Origin: CAYVAP01 sp964343195
GTDB lineage: Bacteria; Bacteroidota; Bacteroidia; J057
Length of the DNA: 27,745 nt
NCBI GenBank assembly: GCA_964343195.1
Contig: CAYFIR010000093.1
Span: 1-27,745, forward strand
Direction of reading: 5' to 3'
This document shows, piece after piece, positions 15,336 through 23,058 of the stretch; positions within the stretch are counted from its first letter, which is position 1, and each line of letters opens with the position of its first letter. The position numbers and the translations under genes were made by a program. Under the pieces are notes generated by a model, which ran no database searches, was not told the DNA's origin, and saw nothing but the letters and a program-made list of their open reading frames with translations.

Positions 15336-15851
15336 CTACACCAGCTCGCCCGCTACGTACTTGTCCAGGTTTAGCGGTTTCTTGGAGATGGCGATGGTGC
15401 CGGAACGGGTGAACCCCATGATGCCATAGGGCTCAAGTTTCTGGAATAATTCCAGGGTTTCGGTTGGGTGTCCAGCCTTTTCAATCATCAGATAGTCTGG
15501 TTCCACGGTCAACACCCTCAGGTGATTGTCACGGATGATCCGTTCAAGGGTGCCATTGGCAAGTCGCTCTGTGGATACCTTGTACAGGGCTAGTTCCTGG
15601 TGGACCACATCTTCTGATCGCAGCAGAAAGGCCTTGAAGACCCCTATGATCTTGTCCAGCTGCGCACACAGGATGGTCGCCATCTCCTCGGTACAGTTCA
15701 CCACGATGATGAATCGGTGAACACCCGGAAGCTCGGATTCGGAAGTCGTCAGGCTCTCAATGTTGATGTGCCGACGGGTAAAAACTGTGGTGATGCGCTG
15801 CAGCAGGCCCACCGTATTTTCTGTGAATATGGAAAGAGTGAATTGTTCCAC
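15336..15851 (-). CDS. ilvN: Acetolactate synthase small (regulatory) subunit
   Basis: This 171-residue protein activates the catalytic subunit IlvB and confers feedback control by branched-chain amino acids. The N-terminal ACT domain is clear: FTLSIFTENTVGLLQRITTVF followed by RRHINIESLTTSES (about 4-42), then VHRFIIVV. The C-terminal domain (about 80-165) has the usual ILRVLTVEP-like core (LRVLTVEPDYLMIEKAG) and the ending FTRSGTIAISK. The start codon is GTG at 15849-15851. No ATG lies between it and the in-frame stop at 15942-15944, and the next residues EQFTLSIF match the expected beginning of the ACT domain. It follows ilvB after a 114-nt gap containing an inverted repeat. Confidence 0.93.
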   Translation of the reverse strand: MEQFTLSIFTENTVGLLQRITTVFTRRHINIESLTTSESELPGVHRFIIVVNCTEEMATILCAQLDKIIGVFKAFLLRSEDVVHQELALYKVSTERLANGTLERIIRDNHLRVLTVEPDYLMIEKAGHPTETLELFQKLEPYGIMGFTRSGTIAISKKPLNLDKYVAGELV

Positions 15852-15869
15852 AATGATTCGAAATTTGTA

Positions 15870-15949
15870 ATTCGTTATTCGTAAAGAAGAATCCAGAATT
15901 CGTTGTTCGAGACCCGTACTTACACAAACTGTAATTACGAATCACGAAT
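15870..15949. repeat. Inverted repeat in the ilvB-ilvN gap, built from the TTCGT/ACGAA motif
   Basis: ATTCGTTATTCGTAA (15870-15884) and TTACGAATCACGAAT (15935-15949) are inverted copies with a single mismatch, separated by 50 nt. A further AATCACGAATT copy (15954-15964) abuts the ilvB stop codon. The arms use the same words as the tandem array at 4476-4531, which indicates a shared repeat family. Confidence 0.75.
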
Positions 15950-15965
15950 GCTTAATCACGAATTC

Positions 15966-17702
15966 CTAGGGTTCCAATTTTACCTCATGCACCGCGCAGC
16001 CACTAGGAATCATGGGGAATACGTTGCCCTCCTTTTCTACGCAGACCTCCAGAAGGTATGGCCCTGGGGTGTTGAGCATCTCGTCAATGCTTTGGCTAAG
16101 ATCGGCCCGTTCAGTCACCCGCTTACCTGGTATGCCATAGCCCTTGGCGATGGTGATGAAATCCGGATTGGTGAGTTCTACTGAAGAATATCGGCGATCA
16201 AAGAACAATTGCTGCCACTGACGCACCATGCCCAGGAAGTTGTTGTTCAGTACGATTACCTTAACCGGTGCTTCGAATTGGGACAGACATCCCAATTCCT
16301 GGATGGTCATCTGGAAAGACCCATCGCCAATAAAGGCCAATACGGTTTTGTCAGGACGCGCTACCTGGGCGCCGAAGGCCGCAGGCAGGCAGAATCCCAT
16401 AGTCCCCAATCCTCCGGAGCTCACCCAGGCATCGGTGGTTTTGAATTTATAGTACCGGGCGCTTTCCATTTGGTGCTGACCGACGTCTGTGACGACAATG
16501 GCTTCGCCTTTTGTCTTTTCTGAAAGGGCATTAACCACCTCACCCATATGAATTCCCCCTTCGGTGGGTTGGATGTCACGGGTAATTACCTTTTCGTACT
16601 CGATTTTGTCGAGTTCTCTGAACTCCTGGCGCCATTCTTCATGTTTGGCCTCATTCAGCAGGGGAATAAGGTCCGAGAGAATTGCCTTGGCATCCCCCAC
16701 CAATGGAACATCGGCCTTGACATTCTTGCTGATCTCTGAGGGATCAATCTCAATGTGAATGACTTTTGCCTGCTTGGCATATCGGCTCACATCCCCTGTA
16801 ACCCGGTCATCAAATCGCATTCCCACTGCGATCAGGACATCGCATTCCTGGGTTTTTACGTTGGGGCCATAATTGCCATGCATGCCCAACATGCCAGTAT
16901 GCAGTTCATGATCAGAGGGAAGCGCAGACAGCCCCTGCATGGTACTTCCCACGGGCAGTCCGGCTTTTTCGATAAACTGTTTGAATTCTTCCTGGGCCTC
17001 TGATATCAGGACACCGTGGCCGAGCAGTACATATGGTTTTTTGGCACCATTGATAAGGTCGGCTGCTGCCTGGATGTTTTCAGCTACCGGATGCCTCTCA
17101 GGATGATAGGCACGGACATGGGTACATTTTTCGTAGTTAAAAGTCAGGGTTTCGATCTCGGCATTTTTGCAAATATCGATTACCACCGGACCGGGCCTGC
17201 CTGTATTGGCGAGGTAGAAGGCCTTGGCTATGACCTCGGGGATTTCGGCAGCATGGGTGACCTGGTAGTTCCACTTCGTTACCGGCATGCTGACCCCTAC
17301 GACGTCTGTTTCCTGAAAGGCATCTGAGCCCAGGAGGTGTTTGGCTACCTGTCCTGTGATGCAGACCAGTGGAGTCGAGTCCATCATGGCATCAGCCAGT
17401 CCGGTGATCAGGTTGGTAGCACCAGGTCCAGAGGTTGCCAGGCAAACTCCGATTTTGTTGGTGACCCGGCTGTATCCCTGGGCGGCATGGGTGGCGCCCT
17501 GTTCATGGCGGGTCAGGATGTGATGGATCTGATCCTGATAGTCAAATAACGCGTCGTAAACAGGCATAATGGCTCCACCTGGGTATCCAAAGATGGTCTC
17601 AACCCCTTCAGCTAGCAGGGATAGCACCACTGCTTCTGCGCCGGAAACGACGGTACCTGTTTTGTCTGATACAGGAGATTGGGGCTTTGTTGCTGTAGCC
17701 AT
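15966..17702 (-). CDS. ilvB: Acetolactate synthase large (catalytic) subunit
   Basis: This TPP/FAD enzyme condenses pyruvate with pyruvate or 2-oxobutanoate, the first step common to valine and isoleucine. At 578 residues it is full length. The N-terminal TPP domain has FGYPGGAIMPVYDAL and the catalytic Glu67 (TRHEQGATHAAQGYSR). The central FAD-binding domain includes GMRFDDRVTG (294-303). The C-terminal TPP domain has the Mg-diphosphate motif GDGSF...LNNN (459-488; Asp460, Asn487). The 20-odd residue N-terminal extension (MATATKPQSPVSDKTG) is Ala/Thr-rich and probably disordered. The ATG at 17700-17702 is the natural start. It lies between ilvD (132 nt upstream) and ilvN and will work as a heteromer with IlvN. 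Confidence 0.96.
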   Translation of the reverse strand: MATATKPQSPVSDKTGTVVSGAEAVVLSLLAEGVETIFGYPGGAIMPVYDALFDYQDQIHHILTRHEQGATHAAQGYSRVTNKIGVCLATSGPGATNLITGLADAMMDSTPLVCITGQVAKHLLGSDAFQETDVVGVSMPVTKWNYQVTHAAEIPEVIAKAFYLANTGRPGPVVIDICKNAEIETLTFNYEKCTHVRAYHPERHPVAENIQAAADLINGAKKPYVLLGHGVLISEAQEEFKQFIEKAGLPVGSTMQGLSALPSDHELHTGMLGMHGNYGPNVKTQECDVLIAVGMRFDDRVTGDVSRYAKQAKVIHIEIDPSEISKNVKADVPLVGDAKAILSDLIPLLNEAKHEEWRQEFRELDKIEYEKVITRDIQPTEGGIHMGEVVNALSEKTKGEAIVVTDVGQHQMESARYYKFKTTDAWVSSGGLGTMGFCLPAAFGAQVARPDKTVLAFIGDGSFQMTIQELGCLSQFEAPVKVIVLNNNFLGMVRQWQQLFFDRRYSSVELTNPDFITIAKGYGIPGKRVTERADLSQSIDEMLNTPGPYLLEVCVEKEGNVFPMIPSGCAVHEVKLEP

Positions 17703-17834
17703 AATTGATTTCAGTTGATGAAAGGTGAATCCCGTAGGTTACCGGGAATTGAATTAGGAAGTAGCAGGTGGTGTATAGGCGTATGTCTGATTGTATGGGA
17801 TCCGGAAGGATTGGCCCAACGACAAGTTACATGG

Positions 17835-19532
17835 TTAGCTCCCGTCAGTTACGCAACCTTCAGAAGCAGTAGAAACCAGTTGGGCGTATTTCCATAGGGC
17901 TCCTCTTTCAGCCTTTGGTTTGGGAGGAGTCCAGTTTTTGCGGCGCTCTTCGATAACTTCAGGAGCTACCAGTAGCTCGATTTTGTGCCCCTGAATATCG
18001 ATCAGGATTTTGTCTCCATCTTCAACCAGCCCAATCAGTCCTCCGATAGCCGCCTCAGGGGTGATGTGCCCCACCACAAATCCGTGGGTTCCTCCCGAAA
18101 AGCGGCCGTCCGTGATCAGGGCCACAGAATTTCCAAGTCCGGCTCCCATGATCGCAGAAGTTGGCTTCAGCATTTCGGGCATACCAGGGCCCCCTTTCGG
18201 GCCTTCGTTGCGGATGACTACTACCGTTCCTGGTTGAATTTCTCCCGCATTGATGGCATCATTTGCGGCAAATTCTCCTTCAAAAACACGGGCGGTTCCC
18301 TCAAATCGTTCTCCTTCCTTCCCCGTGATTTTGGCCACAGAACCATCTTCGGCCAGGTTGCCACGCAGGATCTGCAGGTGGCCCGTTTCCTTGATTGGAT
18401 TGCTGAATGGGAGGATCACTTTCTGGCCCTCCTGAAGGGGATCACAGGCTTCGAGGTTTTCTGCCAGGGTTTTTCCGGTTACCGTAATCAGGTCCCCCCT
18501 GATGTATCCCTTGTTGAGCAACATCTTTAGCACAGCTGGAACGCCTCCTACATTGTGAAGGTCTTCCATGAGGTACTTACCACTAGGCTTCAGGTCGGCC
18601 AGGAATGGCACCTTGTCGCTGATGGCCTGGAAATCATCGATGGTGAAGGGAACTTCTACCGCTTTGGCCATCGCCACCATGTGCAGTACTGCATTGGTAG
18701 AGCCACCCAAAGCCATGATCAGCGTCACGGCATTTTCAAATGCCTCGCGGGTCATGATATCACGAGGCTTAATATCCTCTTCCAGCAGCCGGAGCATGGC
18801 AGGTGCTACCGCCAGACATTCCGCATTTTTTTGATCACTTACAGCCGGATTGGAGGAAGAGTAGGGCAGTGTCATGCCCATGGCTTCAATCGCTGATGCC
18901 ATGGTATTGGCTGTGTACATCCCTCCGCAGGCTCCAGGGCCAGGGCAGGAATGCTGAATGATCTGTTTGAAATCTTCCGGAGAAATGGTGCCTGCATTCT
19001 TTTCGCCCATTGCCTCAAATGCGGAGACAATGTTAAGGTCGCGGCCCTTGTAGTGTCCTGGAGCGATGGATCCTCCATAGACCATGATGCTCGGTCTGTT
19101 GAGACGCCCCATGGCGATGGCAGCTCCGGGCATGTTTTTATCACAGCCTACTACCGCCACTACTCCGTCGTACCACTGTGCCCCGGCAACGGTTTCAATG
19201 CTGTCTGCGATGATGTCGCGCGAAGGCAGGCTGTACCGCATGCCCTCCGTTCCCATGGAAATTCCGTCGCTGACCCCAATGGTGTGAAACAATAGTCCCA
19301 GAAGATCTGTACCGCTCATCCCGGCTTTTACATCTTCAGCCAATTGGTTGAGGTGCATGTTGCAGGGGTTGCCATCATATCCGGTACTCACTACTCCTAC
19401 CTGGGCTTTTTGGAGGTCTTCTTCAGTCAGGCCGAGCGCATACAGCATGGCCTGCGAAGCCGGTTGGGTTTCGTTTTGGGTGAGCCTGCGGCTGTAGCGA
19501 TTTAACTGATTAAGGCGGGAAGGTTGGTCCAT
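17835..19532 (-). CDS. ilvD: Dihydroxy-acid dehydratase
   Basis: The enzyme dehydrates 2,3-dihydroxy acids to the 2-oxo acids that precede valine, isoleucine and (through 2-oxoisovalerate) leucine and pantothenate. The 565-residue protein has the IlvD/Edd signatures: cluster cysteines Cys57 (GYDGNPCNMHL), Cys130 (VGCDKNMPG) and Cys202 (CPGPGACGGMYTANTM), and the C-terminal SDGRFSGGTHGF containing the catalytic serine. Three cysteines suggest a [2Fe-2S] or [4Fe-4S] cluster and oxygen sensitivity. It is the second gene of the ilv operon, 89 nt after ilvE. Upstream of ilvB the gap (17703-17834) holds no convincing terminator. Confidence 0.96.
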   Translation of the reverse strand: MDQPSRLNQLNRYSRRLTQNETQPASQAMLYALGLTEEDLQKAQVGVVSTGYDGNPCNMHLNQLAEDVKAGMSGTDLLGLLFHTIGVSDGISMGTEGMRYSLPSRDIIADSIETVAGAQWYDGVVAVVGCDKNMPGAAIAMGRLNRPSIMVYGGSIAPGHYKGRDLNIVSAFEAMGEKNAGTISPEDFKQIIQHSCPGPGACGGMYTANTMASAIEAMGMTLPYSSSNPAVSDQKNAECLAVAPAMLRLLEEDIKPRDIMTREAFENAVTLIMALGGSTNAVLHMVAMAKAVEVPFTIDDFQAISDKVPFLADLKPSGKYLMEDLHNVGGVPAVLKMLLNKGYIRGDLITVTGKTLAENLEACDPLQEGQKVILPFSNPIKETGHLQILRGNLAEDGSVAKITGKEGERFEGTARVFEGEFAANDAINAGEIQPGTVVVIRNEGPKGGPGMPEMLKPTSAIMGAGLGNSVALITDGRFSGGTHGFVVGHITPEAAIGGLIGLVEDGDKILIDIQGHKIELLVAPEVIEERRKNWTPPKPKAERGALWKYAQLVSTASEGCVTDGS

Positions 19533-19621
19533 TATCTTTTGCGAATCAGAAATTGGGTTAGGAGATAGTCTGGTCCGGTTGTCGCGGACTGAAAGTTGGG
19601 TCTATGTTGAGTAGGGGGGAG

Positions 19622-20515
19622 TTAAATGACGGTCCACTTAAATCGCTCGGCGTGGGTGACGATTTGCCGATACTTGCGTGATAGCAGGTACCCAATGCTG
19701 TCCTGCCATGCCAGTTGTAAAGGCTTCCGGTCCACAGTCGCCACGCCCGTTAATTCGACTGCTGTTCCTGCGAGAAATGCTCCATCAGCCTCAAACAGGA
19801 ATTCGGGAGTTATATGTTGTTCAGTAACGAGAATTCCCATTTCGCCTGCCATTTCCATCACCGTCTCTCGGGTGATGCCGGGCATGATATTCCCTTTGGG
19901 AGGCGTATACAGGCGTTCCCCTTTTTCTATGAAAAGATTTGCCCCCGCAGACTGCACCACGTATCCCTGATGATCCAGCATGAGTGCTTCATTAAAGCCT
20001 TGTGCCCGGGCTTCTGTCGTAGCAAGGATGTTGTTGACGTATAGTCCGCATATCTTTCCTTCTATCGGAAGATCTGCTGGTTCTGGCTTTCTGCGGGCTG
20101 AGATCTGCAGGTTTACCAGGTTGTTGCCTAGTAATTTTCCCCACTGAAAGGCCCCTATTAACAGGTGGCTTTTTTGAGGCGTGGGAGCAAGTGTCATATT
20201 GGCCGGGGCAAACAGCAGAGGGCGGATATACGCATCATTGAGCCTGTTGCGCTCCAGCAGATCGTAAGAAATGTTGATCAGGTCGTCGACGGAGAAGTTG
20301 AGCGGCAGACTCATGAGCGCAGCGGCCTCTGCAAATCGTTCAAAGTGTGCCCTTGCCTTGAATATTTTAGGCCCCTGAACAGTTCTGTAAGCCCTCAATC
20401 CATCAAATACTCCGTTCCCATAGTGCAGAGTCTGAGAAAGTGGGTCAATCCGAACCTCACTTGCAGGCAAAAACTTCCCGTCTAAAAAAAAATGGCTGTC
20501 AGCAGCGTAGTACAT
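19622..20515 (-). CDS. ilvE: Branched-chain amino acid aminotransferase (class IV PLP)
   Basis: The enzyme transaminates the 2-oxo acids of valine, leucine and isoleucine with glutamate. The 297-residue class IV fold shows HYGNGVFDGLRAY (31-43), the PLP lysine Lys154 (GKICGLYVNNILATTEAR), GFNEALMLD and the phosphate-loop segment GITRETV. In E. coli IlvE the PLP lysine is Lys159 and Glu193, which contacts the pyridine nitrogen, lies 34 residues later. Here the residue at the same spacing is Gln188 (VVQSAGANLF). This substitution may change activity or reflect a lineage variant. D-amino-acid transaminase or aminodeoxychorismate lyase are alternatives within the class, but the operon position strongly favours IlvE. 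It is the first gene of the operon, with the ATG at 20513-20515. Confidence 0.9.
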   Translation of the reverse strand: MYYAADSHFFLDGKFLPASEVRIDPLSQTLHYGNGVFDGLRAYRTVQGPKIFKARAHFERFAEAAALMSLPLNFSVDDLINISYDLLERNRLNDAYIRPLLFAPANMTLAPTPQKSHLLIGAFQWGKLLGNNLVNLQISARRKPEPADLPIEGKICGLYVNNILATTEARAQGFNEALMLDHQGYVVQSAGANLFIEKGERLYTPPKGNIMPGITRETVMEMAGEMGILVTEQHITPEFLFEADGAFLAGTAVELTGVATVDRKPLQLAWQDSIGYLLSRKYRQIVTHAERFKWTVI

Positions 20516-20848
20516 GTCGAGGAAAAATTTGGCGAGATGAGTCCTATCGAAAGGCGATTGTTGTAAATCAGATTTTGGGGTGTAGAAACAAACGACATTG
20601 AATAAATGTCGCCTTTTTGAGTGTGTACTTAATGTGAACCCTGGTCTGCTTTAGGAATAGAAGGAGTTAAAAAGACTTAATTATTCCGTTTGGGGATTCA
20701 AATAATCATATTTTTTCCTTCCCTACCAAATAATTTTGGCATTATTTCTCGCATTGTAGATGCTTGAAAATCAGTCGCTTCTACTAACAAGTGTTCGTTA
20801 ATTGGTGTCGATTTCAATTTGAACCCATAAGAATTCCTATCTTTTGCC
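20516..20848. promoter_or_regulatory. Divergent control region and putative structured leader of the ilv operon
   Basis: This 333-nt non-coding stretch must hold the ilv operon promoter (minus) and that of the ATP-cone nuclease gene (plus). On the plus strand TAATTTTG (20731-20738) matches the Bacteroidota -7 consensus TAnnTTTG, about 110 nt before the start codon, but I see no good -33 partner. In the ilvE leader, GACATT/AATGTC (20594-20599 with 20605-20610) forms a hairpin. An alternative 8-bp pairing, AAAGGCGA (20550-20557) with TCGCCTTT (20609-20616), shares two of its bases, and a third GGCGA lies at 20531-20535. This is suggestive of a switching leader, but no leader peptide rich in branched-chain codons is evident. 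Confidence 0.35.
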
Positions 20849-21697
20849 ATGGAAAAAACGCCACCCTTGATGGTAACCAAGGCCAATGGAGTCAAGGTTC
20901 CTTTTGAACCGGAAAAACTATTGAATTCGCTTGCTAAAGCAGGGGCATTACCAGATACCGCCCAAAAAATACTGGAGAAAATTTCTGAGGACATGCCTTC
21001 CGGTGTGAGTACCCGGCGTATATATCGGCACGCATTCAACGAACTTCGCAAACACTCACGCCCGCTGGCCGCCAAGTACAAGCTTAAGCGGGCGGTCATG
21101 GAATTAGGTCCTTCCGGATACCCATTCGAGCATTTTATCGGAGAATTATTGAAGCGACACGGCTATCAGGTCACGGTTGGGGTGCAGGTGGAAGGGAAAT
21201 GCATCTCCCATGAAGTGGATGTGCTGGGAGACAAGGGGGCGCATCGGATCGCTGTCGAATGCAAGTTCGGAGCGACCAACAACAAGCGGCTCGATGTGAA
21301 AATATCACTCTATATCCGGAGTCGCGTCCAGGATTTGGTTGACCGATGGAAGGCGGAGCCAGGCGGAGAGGATCGTACCTATCAGGGCTGGATTGTCACC
21401 AACGGAACCTTTAGTACGGATGCCGCGGAATATGGTGTCTGCGCAGGTCTCAAGCTTATGGGCTGGAATTTTCCCAGGCAGGGCAACCTGAAGGACTTCA
21501 TCGAGCAAACAGGACTCTATCCCATTACCACGCTTATTACCCTCACAAAGGCAGAGAAAAAGGAATTGCTCAAGCAGGATGTGGTACTGGTTAAGCACTT
21601 ACAGGAGAAGCCTGAGCTTCTCGAGCAGATGAACCTTTCCAATACGCGAATGCGCAAGGCCATGGAGGAGGTTGAAGTCCTGTGCTTTGGATTATAA
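20849..21697 (+). CDS. ATP-cone domain fused to an Mrr-like PD-(D/E)xK restriction endonuclease domain
   Basis: This 282-residue protein has three parts. Residues 6-90 form an ATP-cone, the nucleotide-sensing domain of ribonucleotide reductases and NrdR (VTKANGVKVPFEPEKLLNSL, AGALPDTAQKI, GVSTRRIYRHAFNEL, AAKYKLKRAVMELG). Residues 91-200 form an Mrr-type nuclease domain: the helix FEHFIGELLKRHGYQV, then Asp124 in SHEVDVLG and Glu137-x-Lys139 in IAVECKF, a complete catalytic set. Residues 222-280 resemble a helix-hairpin-helix (ITTLITLTKAEKKELLKQDVVLVKHL), suggesting DNA binding. A nucleotide-gated DNA nuclease is a reasonable inference; the biological role is not known to me. There is no methyltransferase next to it. 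Its stop is only 9 nt from the convergent hisB stop. Confidence 0.85.
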   Translation: MEKTPPLMVTKANGVKVPFEPEKLLNSLAKAGALPDTAQKILEKISEDMPSGVSTRRIYRHAFNELRKHSRPLAAKYKLKRAVMELGPSGYPFEHFIGELLKRHGYQVTVGVQVEGKCISHEVDVLGDKGAHRIAVECKFGATNNKRLDVKISLYIRSRVQDLVDRWKAEPGGEDRTYQGWIVTNGTFSTDAAEYGVCAGLKLMGWNFPRQGNLKDFIEQTGLYPITTLITLTKAEKKELLKQDVVLVKHLQEKPELLEQMNLSNTRMRKAMEEVEVLCFGL

Positions 21698-21706
21698 TGG
21701 GATTCT

Positions 21707-22849
21707 TTAAAGGACTCCCTTGGTCGAAGGCAGTGAATCATCCCCGGGAATCCGGGCCACGGCTGCGCGAATGGCCCGTGCAAAGCCCTTGAAAGCTGCT
21801 TCTATCATGTGGTGGGCGTTCCGGCCCTCGATTTTGAGGTTGAGGTTGCAGCCGGAGGTGTCACAAAAACTCTTGAAGAAATGCTCCAGCATCTCGACCG
21901 GGAAGTCACCCACTAGCTCGCGCTGGAAGTCAGCCTGATACACCAGCCAGGGCCTCCCGCTAAAGTCCATCGCCACCTGGGCCAGGGCCTCGTCCATGGC
22001 GAGGTTAAAGCAACCGTAACGCTCGATGCCGCGCTTGTCGCCCAGGGCCTCTTTGAAAGCCGCTCCCAGTGCCAATGCCGTGTCTTCGATGGTATGGTGC
22101 TCGTCGATGTGGAGGTCGCCCTTTACCTGGACCGTCAGGTCGAGTTTGCCATGCTTGGCCAGTTGATCCAGCATGTGGTCAAAGAAACCCAGGCCGGTTT
22201 CCCGAACTCCCTTTCCGCTTCCGTCGAGATTTAGCTCAATCTGGATGTCGGTTTCTTTGGTCACGCGGTGCACACGGCCTGTGCGTTCCCCCTTGTCAAA
22301 GGCCAATATGGCGTCGGTCACCTGCTCCCAGGTCTCGGCCCGGGTGATCAGGGTATCCTGAAGTTCTGGCCAATTGACATCGTCGTCCTGGGTATCGGTG
22401 CTTTTGCCGATCATGACTCCCTTCGCGCCGAGGTTCTTGGCGAGTTGAATGTCGCTGGGGCGGTCGCCGACCACGATGCTATTGGCCAGGTCGTACTCTC
22501 CTTCCAGGTAATGGGTAAGCAACGCGGTTCCCGGCTTGCGGGTAGGTTTGCCTTCGTGCTTGTACGTCCGGTCAATGATGACTTCGTCAAATTCGATTCC
22601 TTCTCCCCGAAAAGCCTCCATCATCTTCTCATGCGCTGGCCAGAAAGTCTCCTCGGGAAAATCATCGGTTCCGAGTCCGTCCTGGTTGGTAATCATGACC
22701 CATCGGTAGTTGGTAGCTTTTTTTAGCCGTACCAGCTGGGTGAAAACGCCGGAGAGGTAGCCGAGTTTTTCCAGGCTATCAACCTGATAGTCAGTGGGCG
22801 GCTCTACGATCAGGGTGCCGTCTCGGTCGAGGAAGAGGACTTTTTGCAT
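21707..22849 (-). CDS. hisB: Bifunctional histidinol-phosphatase / imidazoleglycerol-phosphate dehydratase
   Basis: The protein catalyses two histidine-synthesis steps: dehydration of imidazoleglycerol phosphate and dephosphorylation of histidinol phosphate. Of 380 residues, 1-165 form the HAD phosphatase (nucleophile Asp8 and Asp10 in LDRDGTL; GDRPSDIQLAKNLGAKG near 135). Residues 189-380 form the dehydratase with metal ligands in DEHHTIED (249-256), FFDHM, and EGRNAHHMIEA (341-351). In E. coli HisB the phosphatase carries a Zn loop with Cys92, His94, Cys101 and Cys103; here the equivalent stretch reads IDRTYKHEGKPTRKP, without cysteines. The ATG at 22847-22849 is chosen because the extra 31 upstream codons are not family-like. 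No other his gene is in the window, and the neighbours are unrelated. Confidence 0.95.
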   Translation of the reverse strand: MQKVLFLDRDGTLIVEPPTDYQVDSLEKLGYLSGVFTQLVRLKKATNYRWVMITNQDGLGTDDFPEETFWPAHEKMMEAFRGEGIEFDEVIIDRTYKHEGKPTRKPGTALLTHYLEGEYDLANSIVVGDRPSDIQLAKNLGAKGVMIGKSTDTQDDDVNWPELQDTLITRAETWEQVTDAILAFDKGERTGRVHRVTKETDIQIELNLDGSGKGVRETGLGFFDHMLDQLAKHGKLDLTVQVKGDLHIDEHHTIEDTALALGAAFKEALGDKRGIERYGCFNLAMDEALAQVAMDFSGRPWLVYQADFQRELVGDFPVEMLEHFFKSFCDTSGCNLNLKIEGRNAHHMIEAAFKGFARAIRAAVARIPGDDSLPSTKGVL

Positions 22850-23058
22850 GGGTGAGTGAATATTGTGGAGCAAAAATGCAATTCTTCCAGACTTTTCACC
22901 AGCTTCATGGTTATTTAACCTCAAAGTTCGCCGAGAAGGCACGAAGTGTACAAAGAGAAGAAGATTTCTGGTTAAATTGCTGTTTTAGCCCGGTGAAAGC
23001 TCATCGGGTTACAGACCAGCTATCTATCATCACGAATTTCCAATCACGAATTAGCCCC
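22850..23058. other. Divergent hisB-thiolase intergenic region with repeat copy
   Basis: The gap is open in the plus frame of the thiolase, but the translated stretch is not thiolase-like, so I treat it as non-coding. It contains AATCACGAATT (23042-23052), 6 nt before the thiolase ATG, and a second near copy ATCACGAATTT from 23028. Promoters for both genes should be here, but none could be assigned. Confidence 0.5.

Noticed and set aside
17730..17752. TCCCG/CGGGA hairpin in the ilvD-ilvB gap
   Set aside because: Only five perfect pairs with bulges and no U-tract; too weak to call a terminator.
20731..20738. TAATTTTG as a Bacteroidota -7 promoter element for the ATP-cone gene
   Set aside because: Matches TAnnTTTG but lacks a recognisable -33 element, and such 8-mers are frequent in AT-rich DNA; kept only as a note in the intergenic entry.
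20698..21099. Minus-strand open frame of 133 codons opposite the ATP-cone
   Set aside because: Antisense to a strongly recognisable domain; its own translation has no family features.
22852..23058. 69-codon N-terminal extension of the thiolase
   Set aside because: Not thiolase-like and contains the intergenic repeat; thiolases begin at the MPHTFLIDGIRTP position.
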